Source: Burkholderia paludis
GTDB lineage: Bacteria > Pseudomonadota > Gammaproteobacteria > Burkholderiales > Burkholderiaceae
Direction: 5' to 3'
Length of the DNA: 64,000 nt
Assembly (NCBI RefSeq): GCF_000732615.1
Contig: NZ_JPGL01000015.1
Coordinates: 62,001-126,000 of the forward strand
Part shown: positions 20,313 through 29,033 of the stretch, piece after piece
How positions within the stretch are numbered: the first letter of the stretch is position 1
Layout: each line of letters opens with the position of its first letter
Translations under genes and position numbers: made by a program
Notes under the pieces: model-generated
Seen by the model: the letters and a program-made list of their open reading frames with translations, nothing else
Database searches by the model: none
What the model was told of the DNA's origin: nothing

Positions 20313-20336
20313 AATTGTGCTGAATTGTGCTAGCAC
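20313..20336. promoter_or_regulatory. Repeated aattgtgct with gtgctagcac palindrome upstream of macA
   Basis: The sequence aattgtgct occurs twice exactly 10 bases apart (20313-20321, 20323-20331), and the second copy runs into the perfect palindrome gtgctagcac (20327-20336). It sits in the 272-base gap upstream of the macA operon. A 10-base period places both copies on one helix face, as in an operator; this is inference. Confidence 0.4.
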
Positions 20337-20407
20337 CGCACTGGCGTGCGCGCCGGGCGGCGTCATTGTTGCGGTCTGTGAATACGGCGCGCGAAGGCGC
20401 CGCGAGC

Positions 20408-20989
20408 TTACGGGTGCTGCGTACCCGCGTCGATCCTGCGTTGCGTATCGCCGTCGACGATTTCGCGGATCGCGCTGAACAGCGGCGCGGCGTCGGTATG
20501 GCGGCGGCCGTAGCCGAGATTGAACGCGTAGTCGAAATCGGGCGGATTGCTGCCCTGGTTGTGCTGCAGGATCGTTTCCAGCTTGTCGAGCGCCTTCGTC
20601 GCGCGTGCCTCCGGCGACGCGGCCGCTTCGTACTCGTCCCACAGCGCGACGATCTCGTCGCGCAGCGGTCGATCGAGCGATGCCGTCAGCGTCAGCAGGT
20701 CGTCGCGTTCGTGCGCGCTTTTGTCGGGATGCGCAGCCTGCTCGATCGCGGGGATGTCGCCGTGCAGCGCTTCGCCGAGATCGTGGACGACGCAGAGTTT
20801 CAGCAGCTTCAGCGTGTCGATGCCGGGCAGCGCGTCGGCGAACACGAGCGCCATCAGGCACAGCCGCCAGCTGTGCTCGGCCGTGCTTTCCGCGCGCCCG
20901 GCCGATGTGTGGCCGCTGCGCAGCACATCCTTCAGGCGTTCGGCTTCGCGCAGAAAATCAAGCCGCGCGTGGAGCGTATCGGGGGTCAT
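20408..20989 (-). CDS. HD-domain phosphohydrolase (5'-nucleotidase YfbR-like)
   Basis: A 193-residue HD-domain protein. The metal ligands are visible as the His of STAEHSWR, the adjacent pair in KLCVVHDLGEALHGD, and a later Asp in ALDKLETILQ. This H...HD...D pattern matches the HD_3/YfbR group, which dephosphorylates deoxynucleoside 5'-monophosphates and related compounds. It is a single gene, divergent from nothing obvious, and its 3' end faces the macA promoter region. Substrate identity is family inference. Confidence 0.85.
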   Translation of the reverse strand: MTPDTLHARLDFLREAERLKDVLRSGHTSAGRAESTAEHSWRLCLMALVFADALPGIDTLKLLKLCVVHDLGEALHGDIPAIEQAAHPDKSAHERDDLLTLTASLDRPLRDEIVALWDEYEAAASPEARATKALDKLETILQHNQGSNPPDFDYAFNLGYGRRHTDAAPLFSAIREIVDGDTQRRIDAGTQHP

Positions 20990-21088
20990 GGTGGGTGTCC
21001 TTGCGATGGGCCGTCAAGCGTACTGCGGCCGCGCGCGGCTCGTCCACGCATGAAATATGCGCGGCGGCTGGCGTGCGTCGGCGCGCCG

Positions 21089-21298
21089 CTATTTCAGCGA
21101 GAGCCCGGCCCAGCAGAACAGCGCGAAGAAGCCGGCCTGGAGCAGGACGACCAGGCCGAAGATGCGGGGGTGGTGGCGGCGCGCCACGCGCCTGCCGCCG
21201 GCGTTCGCCACACCCGAGCGAAGCGCGATCAGCACGGCGGCGCCCGTGTAGAGCATGAACGAGACGATCACGAGTTCCCGGACAACGAGTCGCAACAT
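21089..21298 (-). CDS. Small two-helix membrane protein, unknown function
   Basis: A 69-residue protein with two hydrophobic segments (about residues 8-27 and 48-67) separated by a basic loop ending RVARRHHPR. I do not recognise a family. The strong ribosome site GAGGAGA about 7 bases before the ATG supports real translation. It stands alone between the HD hydrolase and an XRE regulator. Confidence 0.65.
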   Translation of the reverse strand: MLRLVVRELVIVSFMLYTGAAVLIALRSGVANAGGRRVARRHHPRIFGLVVLLQAGFFALFCWAGLSLK

Positions 21299-21412
21299 AG
21301 GACTTATCTCCTCGGGGTGCCGCCGTTCACGGCGGCGTCTTTCGCATGATGCGCCGCGCGTGGCGGAATGCGCGTCACCGTCGGCTGCAGGCGCTTCGTC
21401 GCGACGCGTTGC

Positions 21413-21979
21413 TCACGCGTCCTGGAGTGTTTCCACGAGCCGGGCGGCCGAGCCGTCCGACAGTGTCATCCGTGTCCACCGGCACCGGCTGCCGCGAATC
21501 GGCACGACGCGCGATGCATTGGCGCCGGTGTCGAACTCGACGCTCGGCGGTCCGGCGCGGTCATGCCAGCCGAGCGTGTCGAGCGCGGCTTCCATGCGCG
21601 CGATTTCCGGCGTCGCGTAGCGCCACAGCGACGTGCCGAGCAGCATCGGCAGCGGTTGCGAGAACTCGGCCGCGCGCGCGGGCGAACTCGCGAGCAGGCG
21701 GTGCGTGAGGTCGCACACGAGATGCATGCGGCCCGCGCTGCCCGCGACCAGCCGCGCAAGCGCGCGGTCGCCCGCCGAATCGAGGCGCGCGGCGAGCAGC
21801 CGCTCGGCCGTCGCGCGCTCGTCGGGCGACATCTGCTGGACGCCGGCTTCCCAGCGGGAGATCGTCGATTGTGCGACGCCGAACAGTTCGGCCGCATGGC
21901 TTTGCTTGACGCGGTGCAGCGCGCGCCAGCGCTTGAGTTGCGGTCCGAGCGCCGGGGCGTGAAGCGGTGAGGCGGGCAT
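21413..21979 (-). CDS. XRE-type HTH regulator with C-terminal sensor-like region
   Basis: A 188-residue protein. Residues about 12-65 form a Cro/C1-type HTH (HRVKQSHAAELFGVAQSTIS with RWEAGVQQMS). The remaining 120 residues resemble a small PAS-like domain with LASSPARAAEFSQPLPMLLG and a terminal RMTLSDGSAARLVETLQ. The reading frame is open further upstream, but MPASPLHAPALGPQLKRW at 21979 follows ACGGAG at suitable distance. The start could be earlier by about 20 residues. Targets are unknown. Confidence 0.75.
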   Translation of the reverse strand: MPASPLHAPALGPQLKRWRALHRVKQSHAAELFGVAQSTISRWEAGVQQMSPDERATAERLLAARLDSAGDRALARLVAGSAGRMHLVCDLTHRLLASSPARAAEFSQPLPMLLGTSLWRYATPEIARMEAALDTLGWHDRAGPPSVEFDTGANASRVVPIRGSRCRWTRMTLSDGSAARLVETLQDA

Positions 21980-22238
21980 GGCGGTGCTCCGTTCGGGGTG
22001 GGTGTCGCGTTGGCGCCGGCATGCGATCGATCCGGTCATGGTGCGGCCCGTCTCTTGCGCGGTCCGGCTTCTGACGCCCTCGTAGCGGGATTCTGGCGCA
22101 TCCGCCCAGGGTTGTCGAACGGGAAGTCTGCCGTGGCAGCGTTGCCGGTTCCGCGCCCTCCGGCGCGTGCCGCGACGCCCCGGCCCGCCGACAACGTTTT
22201 CGTCGCGCTTTGAAGCATCGCCGCCATATCTTATGATT

Positions 22239-22264
22239 CGGCCGGTGCGGACCCGTACCGGCCG
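22239..22264. promoter_or_regulatory. Perfect inverted repeat in a gene-free stretch
   Basis: cggccggt (22239-22246) and accggccg (22257-22264) form a perfect 8-bp stem with a 10-base loop in the 417-base gap 21980-22396. There is no T-run, so it may be an operator rather than a terminator. The rest of the gap shows no gene I can support. Confidence 0.4.
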
Positions 22265-22396
22265 CCATCGGTCATGTCGAGGCATGACGCGCCGGTACGA
22301 ATTACCGTCCGTCGGCCGGCGCGTCGTGCGATGCGCGGTCGAAACGACAGGACACGCGTGGCCAGCGCGTTTCCCGAAAAATGACGAGAGGGCACG

Positions 22397-23056
22397 ATGG
22401 TACGACTGGTCTTGCTGCTGCCGGGCATCGAATACCTGCGCACCCGCTGGCGCGGGCTGGCCTTGCCGGGCCGGGTGCGGGCCGTCGCGGGCGTCGCGGG
22501 CGTCGCGATCTGCGTCGACGCGCTCGACGGCGTGCTGCATTTTCCGATCCGGATCTTTGCGTGGCTGTTCCAGCCCGACCACGCGACCGGGTCGAACGCA
22601 TGGCGCCCGTCGACCGTGCGCGTGCGGAGCCGCCACTACGATCCGGCCAGGCTGCACGCATTCGGGTCGTCGTGCCGGCAGGACGCGACGTACAACCTCA
22701 CGCACCGCAACTGCTCGAGCACCGTGTCGAACGCGCTCGAAGCCACGCTCGACGGCGCGATGTGGCGGCTGAAGGGCGCGCGTACCGGCTGGGGCGCGTT
22801 CGTGCGTCGGCTGGTCACGCCCGAGCCGCGGGTTGCCGCGCAGATCCGCAAGCGCGCGGTGACGATGGCGTGGACGCCCGGGCTCACGCTCGACCATGCG
22901 CGCGCGCCCGGCATGCTCGCCGACCCGCCGCCGTTCGCGTGGTGGAAGGTCGCGCGCTCGGCCGTGAAGGCGATCATCGCGTCGCGTCGCGCCGCGCTTG
23001 GCGCGAACAGGGCAGTACGGCGCGGTCGCCCGGCGGATCGAAGGCCGCGCCGATGA
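22397..23056 (+). CDS. Membrane-associated protein with HRNCSS thiol-type motif
   Basis: A 219-residue protein with a hydrophobic N-terminal segment (about residues 30-57), then a soluble domain with DATYNLTHRNCSSTVSNALEA (given here as DATYNLTHRNCSST and VSNALEA). A conserved-looking His-x2-Cys in this setting resembles the active-site region of papain-like thiol hydrolases of the DUF4105/Lnb sort, but I only claim resemblance. The C terminus is Arg-rich. GAGAGGG precedes the ATG. Function unknown. Confidence 0.6.
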   Translation: MVRLVLLLPGIEYLRTRWRGLALPGRVRAVAGVAGVAICVDALDGVLHFPIRIFAWLFQPDHATGSNAWRPSTVRVRSRHYDPARLHAFGSSCRQDATYNLTHRNCSSTVSNALEATLDGAMWRLKGARTGWGAFVRRLVTPEPRVAAQIRKRAVTMAWTPGLTLDHARAPGMLADPPPFAWWKVARSAVKAIIASRRAALGANRAVRRGRPADRRPRR

Positions 23057-23127
23057 AGTGAGCGTGTGCCGCCGGCCGAGGGCCCGGCGACGGTACCCAT
23101 GACAAGAACCCACAAACGCAAACCACG

Positions 23128-23706
23128 ATGAACAAGACACGCGTTATCCGCATCCTGATTCCGGCCGCACTGGCTCTGACGGGCGCCCGCCTCGCGCAGG
23201 CGAACGCCGACGAAGTGCCGCGCATGAGCAACGACGTGTACCGGACTTCGGTGTCGTTCTGCGCGAACGTCGAGGCCGCCGAGAAGATCGAGTGCCAGGG
23301 CGACATGATTGCCGCCGGCAGCCGGATCGTCGCGGCGATCGGCGGCTTGCCGCCGTCGTCCGCCACGTCGATCGACGAAGGCGCGCGCAGCAAGCTGCCG
23401 GCGGCGGAGCGCAAGGGGCTCGCGCCTGTCGAGCCGGGCGCGATCGACAAGGACGACGATCTCGCCGGTCTTGCCGGCATGGTGCGCCTGTGCGACGTGT
23501 ACGAATCCGAACCGGCATCGCGCGCGCGGCATCATGCGGCGCTGAAGCAGCAGGCGCCGGATGCCGCGCCGCGCGTCGAGGCGTTGCTGGCCGATGCATC
23601 GACGGCGGCGCGCCAGCGCGTCAGCATCGGCGTGTGGCAGATCCTCGCGCTCGAAGGCCCCGAATCGGCCGCGCGCGCGTGCACGCAGCTGGGCACGGGA
23701 TCGTGA
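23128..23706 (+). CDS. Secreted protein of unknown function
   Basis: A 192-residue protein with a signal peptide (ILIPAALALTGARLAQANA) and a mature region rich in Ala and charged residues. It contains three Cys (SFCANVEAAEKIECQGD and LCDVYESE), one more near the C terminus (ARACTQLG), suggesting two disulfides in the periplasm. I do not recognise the family. It is 71 bases downstream of the HRNCSS protein and upstream of the RNase T2 gene. Confidence 0.65.
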   Translation: MNKTRVIRILIPAALALTGARLAQANADEVPRMSNDVYRTSVSFCANVEAAEKIECQGDMIAAGSRIVAAIGGLPPSSATSIDEGARSKLPAAERKGLAPVEPGAIDKDDDLAGLAGMVRLCDVYESEPASRARHHAALKQQAPDAAPRVEALLADASTAARQRVSIGVWQILALEGPESAARACTQLGTGS

Positions 23707-23902
23707 GCGACGGCGTGCCGCCGGGATGGCGGCGCGCGTCGGGCGTGTGACGCGGCCCGTGGCGCGGCAGCGCGCCTGCGCCACGCGGAATCATTCGTCC
23801 ACCTTCACATTCGTGCCACGTTGCATCGGCAACAATCGGGGGCAGACATTCGACAATCTTGCGGCGCATCCCGCGACCGCAAGTCTTTTCCGAGGAAACG
23901 CC

Positions 23903-24634
23903 ATGCTGAAGACGCTCGCCCGCGCCGCCGCCGCACTCGCCGTCGCTTCCGTTTCGCTGCACGCCGCCGCACAGACCAGCTACGACTACCTGTTGCTCGC
24001 CGCATCGTGGGAGCCCGGCTTCTGCGCGTCGCACGACACGCCCGAATGCACGAACCTGGCCGGCACGTACGCGGCGACGAGCCTGTCGCTGCATGGCCTG
24101 TGGCCGAACAACTACGACGGCAACCAGCCGTTCTACTGCGGCGTGCCGCAGAACGACATCGACCTCGACAACGCGCACCAGTGGTGCAGCATGGACGCCT
24201 ACCCGATCAGCAGCGCGACCCGCAACACGCTGTCGACGTACATGCCGGGCGTCGCGTCGTGCCTCGACAAGCATGAATGGTTCAAGCACGGCACCTGCTC
24301 GAACTCGGCATCGCCCGACGCGTACTGGAACCAGGCATCCGGCATGATCAGCCGGCTCGGCAACACGTCGTTCAACGCGTTCCTGCAGGCGAACGCGGGC
24401 AAGACGGTGACGCGCAACCAGTTGCTCGCCGCGTTCGAAGGCGCGTTCGGCAGCAATACGCGCAGCGCGGTGTCGCTGAAGTGCACGAAGACGAACGGCG
24501 TCAGCTACTTCAGCGAGGCGTGGATCGCGGTGAAGACCAATGCGACCGCGCAGTTTCCGAGCGCCGCGTCGCTCGTGACCGACGGCAACACGCAGGGCAC
24601 GTGCCCGACGTCGGGCGTGTATATCGCGAAGTAA
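23903..24634 (+). CDS. Ribonuclease T2-family secreted RNase
   Basis: A 243-residue protein with a signal peptide ending HAAAQ. Both conserved active-site segments are present: CAS I as SLHGLWPN and CAS II as EWFKHGTC, so both catalytic His residues are intact. Several Cys pairs fit the disulfides of T2 enzymes. It cleaves RNA non-specifically through 2',3'-cyclic phosphates in the periplasm or outside the cell. GAGGAAA lies 5 bases before the ATG. It is comparable to E. coli RNase I. It ends at a hairpin facing the lipid-type cluster. Confidence 0.93.
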   Translation: MLKTLARAAAALAVASVSLHAAAQTSYDYLLLAASWEPGFCASHDTPECTNLAGTYAATSLSLHGLWPNNYDGNQPFYCGVPQNDIDLDNAHQWCSMDAYPISSATRNTLSTYMPGVASCLDKHEWFKHGTCSNSASPDAYWNQASGMISRLGNTSFNAFLQANAGKTVTRNQLLAAFEGAFGSNTRSAVSLKCTKTNGVSYFSEAWIAVKTNATAQFPSAASLVTDGNTQGTCPTSGVYIAK

Positions 24635-24672
24635 CGCGGCGTACCTGCCGGGCCGGTGGCGGCATGCCGGCC

Positions 24673-24688
24673 CCGGCGCTCGCGCCGG
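24673..24688. terminator. Hairpin between RNase T2 and the next convergent gene
   Basis: ccggcgc (24673-24679) pairs perfectly with gcgccgg (24682-24688) around a 2-base loop, immediately before the end of the convergent metal-hydrolase gene. Bidirectional termination inferred. Confidence 0.55.
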
Positions 24689-24689
24689 G

Positions 24690-25556
24690 TCAGACGCGCT
24701 CCTCGAGCGTCCGGCGCGCGGCGCGCAGCACGTCGCCGCTGTCGAGCCGGGCCGGATGAAACCACGGCGCGAACCAGAACAGCCATGCCGGCGCGATGCG
24801 CGTGAACACGCCGGGATGCACGAACAGCCACCATTGCAGCCGCACCCATTCGCGCAGGTTGCGCCGCTGCCGGTCGGCGGCGGCGAGACGGTAGATGAAA
24901 TACGCGAGGTCGAGGACGAAATACACCGATACCGCGAGCATCGCGCCGCAGCGAATCAGGTAACGCCTGAGCGGGCGCGGCTCGACGGTGGCGAGGACGT
25001 CGAACGCGACCGCCTTGTGTTCCGTTTCCTCGACCGCATGCCAGCGCCAGATCGCGGCCATCGTCGGCTCGGCGCCGTCGAGTATCTCCGGATGCGTCAG
25101 CAACTGGTCGGCCAGGATCGCCGTGTAGTGTTCCAGGCAGGCCGTCAGCGCAAGGCGCGTGAGGGCCGGCATGGCCGCGAGGCTGGTCTGCTGGCGGCGC
25201 CGGATCAGCGCTTCGAGTGCATCGACCGGCGCGCCTTGCGCGGCGAGCCGCTGGTTGTAGGCGCGGTGCTCGCGAATGTGCGTCGCTTCCTGGTGAATGA
25301 AACCGGCAACGTCGTCCGCGAGCGGCGTGCCGGCGGGAATCTTGTCGCGGAAGTGGGCGACGCTGTCGATGAAGAACCGCTCGCCGAGCGGAAACATGAT
25401 CGAGAACGCATCGAAGAAACGCGTGACGTGACACCAGCCTCGGTACCAGTACCGGGGAACGGCGTCGTCGAGCGGAAAACGCAGGTCGCGTCGTGGAATC
25501 GGGGGCGACGCCGGGCGGGCGTCGGGCGTGCGCGAGCGCCGGAACGGAAATTTCAT
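24690..25556 (-). CDS. COG3687-type metal-dependent hydrolase (ferritin-like), copy A
   Basis: A 288-residue member of the predicted metal-dependent hydrolase family (Metal_hydrol). Glu/His pairs that would bind two metals are visible: FIHQEATHIREH, LEHYTA, and WHAVEETEHKAVAFD. The C-terminal third has a membrane-seeking stretch (CGAMLAVSVYFVLDLAYFIY) and Trp/Phe-rich ends. The diiron-like ligand pattern suggests an oxidase or hydroxylase rather than a hydrolase, but the family is uncharacterised. Its ATG overlaps the stop of the upstream trifunctional membrane enzyme (ATGA). A paralogue lies at 31033-31932. Confidence 0.85.
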   Translation of the reverse strand: MKFPFRRSRTPDARPASPPIPRRDLRFPLDDAVPRYWYRGWCHVTRFFDAFSIMFPLGERFFIDSVAHFRDKIPAGTPLADDVAGFIHQEATHIREHRAYNQRLAAQGAPVDALEALIRRRQQTSLAAMPALTRLALTACLEHYTAILADQLLTHPEILDGAEPTMAAIWRWHAVEETEHKAVAFDVLATVEPRPLRRYLIRCGAMLAVSVYFVLDLAYFIYRLAAADRQRRNLREWVRLQWWLFVHPGVFTRIAPAWLFWFAPWFHPARLDSGDVLRAARRTLEERV

Positions 25557-28252
25557 GTCGGATCGGTGGCCGGGCGTGTCAGGCGCTTGCTCCATCGGAT
25601 GCCCGGTTGTTCCAGATAACGGTACGAGAGGGTAGCCGCCAGCGCGATCGCGCCGAGCGAGCCGATCGCGGTCGCGGCCAGTCGCGGCCATCCGGCGTGC
25701 GCGAGGCCGCCGGTGCGCCACAGGATTTCGTCGGCGACGAGCAGCACCGGAAGGTGGCAGAGGTAGATCGAATAGGCGCGCTCGCCGATCCAGTCCAGCA
25801 TGGCGTAGGGCCGGCCGCGGCGACGGGTGTCGTCGTCGCGCTCGCGGGCGGTTGCCAGCCATACGAGGCCGGCGGCGGCCAGCGCGAGGATCGCGAGCGG
25901 ATCGCCGGGCGAGATCGACGGCGCGCCGACGAGCAGGGCCAGCAATACGATCCCGGCAGGGGCCACGAGGCGCCGGGCGGCGAGCCAGGCGGCCACGCGG
26001 CGCGATGCGTGGCTGCGGTGCAGCGCATACACGCCCGCACCGAGCACGAGCGCGTCGATACGCGTGAACCAGCGCAGGTCGAACGCGTGGACGGGCTGCG
26101 TGTTGAGCAGCACGACACCGGCCAGCGCCACGACCAGCACCGTGCGCAGGCGGATCGCGAGCAGCGCGGTCGCGAGTACGAGATAGAACTGTTCTTCGAG
26201 CGACAGGCTCCAGTAGATCGACGTCAACTGCGGCAATCCGCATCGGGCCGCGGCACCGTCCGCATGGCAGCCGGCCCAGAAGATATTCGCATAGCCGAAT
26301 GCGCCGGCGGCCGTGCCGCGCAGTTGCGCGGCCAGGTCGACGGGGCCCAGGGCCGTCAGCACGGAGCCCAGCGCGAGGCCGACGGCGAGCCATGTCCATG
26401 CGGCCGGCAGCAGCCGGCCCGCGCGCCTGATCCAGAACGCACGCCAGTCGGCCGCATCGATGCGGCCGTTGGCGCGGCCGGCCAGCAGCGAGCGGCTGAT
26501 CACGAAGCCCGAGATCGCGAAGAACAGGTCGACTCCGCCCCACAGCGACAGGCGATCGGCGACGGTGCCGTCCGGCAGCGCGAGCAGGTAGTGCTGCATC
26601 AGCACGAGCAGGATCGCGACGCCGCGCAGCATCTGGATGCCGGGCAGGCGCGGCAGGGCGGATGCGCGATGCGGTTCCGCGGTTCGTGGTTGCGGGTCCG
26701 GCAGGGGCGCGAGGGGCCGCGTTCGGAGCGCGTCGGCGGCTTCGGCGGGCCGTGCGGCTTCGGCCGTGGATGGCCCGGATGACGGGACGTGCCGCCCGGT
26801 CATCGTGCGGCCGCGCCACAGCAGCGCGACGAGGTCGCGCGATGCCAGCTGCGGTTCGCCGTCGTCCACCGCGTTCGGCAACGCGTGCCACGGCACCGCC
26901 GGATTCCGGTGATGCTGCAGGTGCAGGTTGATGTGATACGGCCACACGAGTACGCGGCCGATCCAGCCCGTGCGCCATGAATACGTCCAGTCCGCCCAGC
27001 CCGGCGTCGCATGCGGGCCGCCGCTGTGCTCGGCCATGCTGCGGATTTTCTGCAGCAGCACCGACAGCGTGAGCAACGGCACGAACCATAGCGCGGCGAC
27101 CAGCATGAGCGTGCGCGCGGAACAGGCCCACACGAGCAGTGCGACGATCGCCACCCAGACTGCCGCCGCCGCGTGGAACGGGCGGCCGAGCCGCACGTTC
27201 TGCCCGCCCGCGCGACGGAACGCCGCCATGTTGCGCACCATGTTCAGCACGAACAGGTCGCCGAGGAACTGGCGCGCGAGCGGCGCCGCGCCGAGCGGCC
27301 GGAACCGCCACGGCTGGCCGTGATAGAGGAAGCGCCGCTCCGGGTCTTGCCCGGTGCCGAGATGGCGGTGATGCGCGAGATGCAGCGGCCGGTAGAACTC
27401 GACGGGCACGAGCCCCGGCACGCCGATCGCGAGGTTGATCAGGAAATCGTTGAGGCCGCGTCGGCGCGTGAGGTGATAGTGGGTCGCGTCGTGATACAGG
27501 ATGAACAGCGCATGCTGTCGCGTCGCGACGACGAGCGCGGCGAGCGCATACGGGAGCCACGAGCCGAATGCGACAGCCACGCGGATCGCCACGACGATGC
27601 ATGCCCATTCGAACAGCGCGGCCGCCGCCGTGCGCAGGTCGGCCTTCGCGCGCAGCAGCGCGAGCGTTGCCGCGCCGGCGGCGAGGCCGACCGCGCCGCC
27701 CCACGCGACATCCGCGATGCGATGCTGGCCGGTGGTCAGCACCGTCGCCATCAGCAACGCGCTCCACGCGACGAACAGCAGCGCCGTGCGTTGCCGCAGC
27801 GCCAGCAGCACGAGCGCGATGGCGACCGGCAGCGCGACGTGCCCGCTCGGCGACGCGGCGAGCGGCGTATCGATCCGCTGCAGCCACGCGATCCAGCCGC
27901 TGTCGGCGGCCGGCCACGACACGGCGGTGGGCCGCAGCAGATGGCACACGAGGCACAGCCCCGTCGCGAGCGCGCCCGCGAAGAACGCGGGCAGCAGCCA
28001 GGCGCGCCCGCGCCCGATCCAGACGAGCGCGGGCATCACGAGCAAGTAGGTCAGATAGAGCGGCACCGTGCCGGGCACCAGCGGAATCGCGCGATCGAGC
28101 GCGCTGGCCGGAACGGTCGCGACCGGTCCGAGCGGCAGGTGCGTGACGAAGCGGTAGAGTGCGCCGGTGACGACGAGATAGACGACGAGGAGCAGCCATG
28201 GCCGGGCGATCGGCGCGACGTTCGAATCCTGGCGGGAAAGGACGTGGGGCAT
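25553..28252 (-). CDS. PAP2-like / fatty-acid desaturase / acyltransferase-3 fusion protein
   Basis: One uninterrupted 899-residue membrane protein with three catalytic modules. Residues about 15-205 are a PAP2-like phosphatase/transferase with SPSGHVALP (PSGH at 135-138) and TGQHRIAD (174-181). Residues about 215-480 are a membrane desaturase with three His boxes: HDATHYH (254-260), HLAHHRH (291-297) and HINLHLQHH (440-448). After a Pro/Ala-rich linker (about 485-535), residues 536-890 are an acyltransferase-3 (OafA-like) domain with GIQMLRGVAILLVLMQHY and FFAISGFVISRSLL. I chose MPHVLSRQ (28252) over an upstream in-frame ATG at 28366, which would overlap the divergent gene. It is coupled to metal hydrolase A. 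Combined activity is unknown; a lipid is the likely substrate. Confidence 0.88.
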   Translation of the reverse strand: MPHVLSRQDSNVAPIARPWLLLVVYLVVTGALYRFVTHLPLGPVATVPASALDRAIPLVPGTVPLYLTYLLVMPALVWIGRGRAWLLPAFFAGALATGLCLVCHLLRPTAVSWPAADSGWIAWLQRIDTPLAASPSGHVALPVAIALVLLALRQRTALLFVAWSALLMATVLTTGQHRIADVAWGGAVGLAAGAATLALLRAKADLRTAAAALFEWACIVVAIRVAVAFGSWLPYALAALVVATRQHALFILYHDATHYHLTRRRGLNDFLINLAIGVPGLVPVEFYRPLHLAHHRHLGTGQDPERRFLYHGQPWRFRPLGAAPLARQFLGDLFVLNMVRNMAAFRRAGGQNVRLGRPFHAAAAVWVAIVALLVWACSARTLMLVAALWFVPLLTLSVLLQKIRSMAEHSGGPHATPGWADWTYSWRTGWIGRVLVWPYHINLHLQHHRNPAVPWHALPNAVDDGEPQLASRDLVALLWRGRTMTGRHVPSSGPSTAEAARPAEAADALRTRPLAPLPDPQPRTAEPHRASALPRLPGIQMLRGVAILLVLMQHYLLALPDGTVADRLSLWGGVDLFFAISGFVISRSLLAGRANGRIDAADWRAFWIRRAGRLLPAAWTWLAVGLALGSVLTALGPVDLAAQLRGTAAGAFGYANIFWAGCHADGAAARCGLPQLTSIYWSLSLEEQFYLVLATALLAIRLRTVLVVALAGVVLLNTQPVHAFDLRWFTRIDALVLGAGVYALHRSHASRRVAAWLAARRLVAPAGIVLLALLVGAPSISPGDPLAILALAAAGLVWLATARERDDDTRRRGRPYAMLDWIGERAYSIYLCHLPVLLVADEILWRTGGLAHAGWPRLAATAIGSLGAIALAATLSYRYLEQPGIRWSKRLTRPATDPT

Positions 28253-28313
28253 GGCGGCGGCGGGTGGGTAACGGGCTATCATAGCAAGCTGTTCAGTCTT
28301 GCAGGAGTACCCG

Positions 28314-29024
28314 ATGGAGTTGCGTGCCACCGCCGTCGAGCGTGCGGCCCTGGGCCCCGACGACATCGACCGGATGTTCTCGCTGTATGCGGCGTCCTAT
28401 TGCGACACGGGCCGCGCGCAGTTCGACCGCGACCTCGGCGACAAGACGCACTGCATCGTGCTGCGCGACGGCGGCGGCGCGATCCAGGGTTTCTCGACGC
28501 TCAAGCAGTACGACACGCACTGGCGCGACACGCCGATCCGCGTGATCTTTTCCGGCGATACGATCATCGATCCCGCCCACTGGGGCACGCAGCATCTCGC
28601 GTTCGCGTGGATCCGCCACGCGGGCGACGTGTGGCGGCAGGCGCCCGCCGTGCCGCTGTACTGGTTCCTGATCTGCAAGGGGCATCGCACCTATCGCTAT
28701 CTGCGCGCGTTCGCGCGCGACTACGCGCCGCGCGCCGACAACCTGACCGCGCCGGCGACACAGGGCCTGATGGATTACCTGGCCGCGAGCCGCTACGGGC
28801 ACGCGTACGATCCCGCTACCGGCCTGCTGTCGTTCGACACGCCGCAGGGCCGGCTCGCACCCGCGCTCGCGGAAGTGCCGGTCGCGCACCGGCGGCTCGC
28901 CGATGTCGACTATTTCCTCGCGCGCAACCCCGGCTATGCGCGCGGCGACGAACTCGTGTGCCTGTGCGAACTGTCGGCGTCGAACCTGCGGCCGCTCGCG
29001 CGCCGGCTGTTCGACGGCGCGTGA
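28314..29024 (+). CDS. GNAT-like acyltransferase, unknown acyl donor
   Basis: A 236-residue protein that I assign to the GNAT-like acyltransferases only tentatively. It begins with a helix around MFSLYAASYCDTGRAQFDRD, then alternating strands (THCIVLRDGGGAIQGFSTL) as in an N-acyltransferase core, and carries YWFLICKGHRTYRYLRAF. AGGAG stands 6 bases before the ATG at 28314. It is divergent from the fusion enzyme by 61 bases and followed after 9 bases by a second GNAT-like gene. An N-acyl amino acid synthase-type role would fit the neighbouring desaturases, but that is speculation. Confidence 0.6.
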   Translation: MELRATAVERAALGPDDIDRMFSLYAASYCDTGRAQFDRDLGDKTHCIVLRDGGGAIQGFSTLKQYDTHWRDTPIRVIFSGDTIIDPAHWGTQHLAFAWIRHAGDVWRQAPAVPLYWFLICKGHRTYRYLRAFARDYAPRADNLTAPATQGLMDYLAASRYGHAYDPATGLLSFDTPQGRLAPALAEVPVAHRRLADVDYFLARNPGYARGDELVCLCELSASNLRPLARRLFDGA

Positions 29025-29033
29025 GCCGCATCC

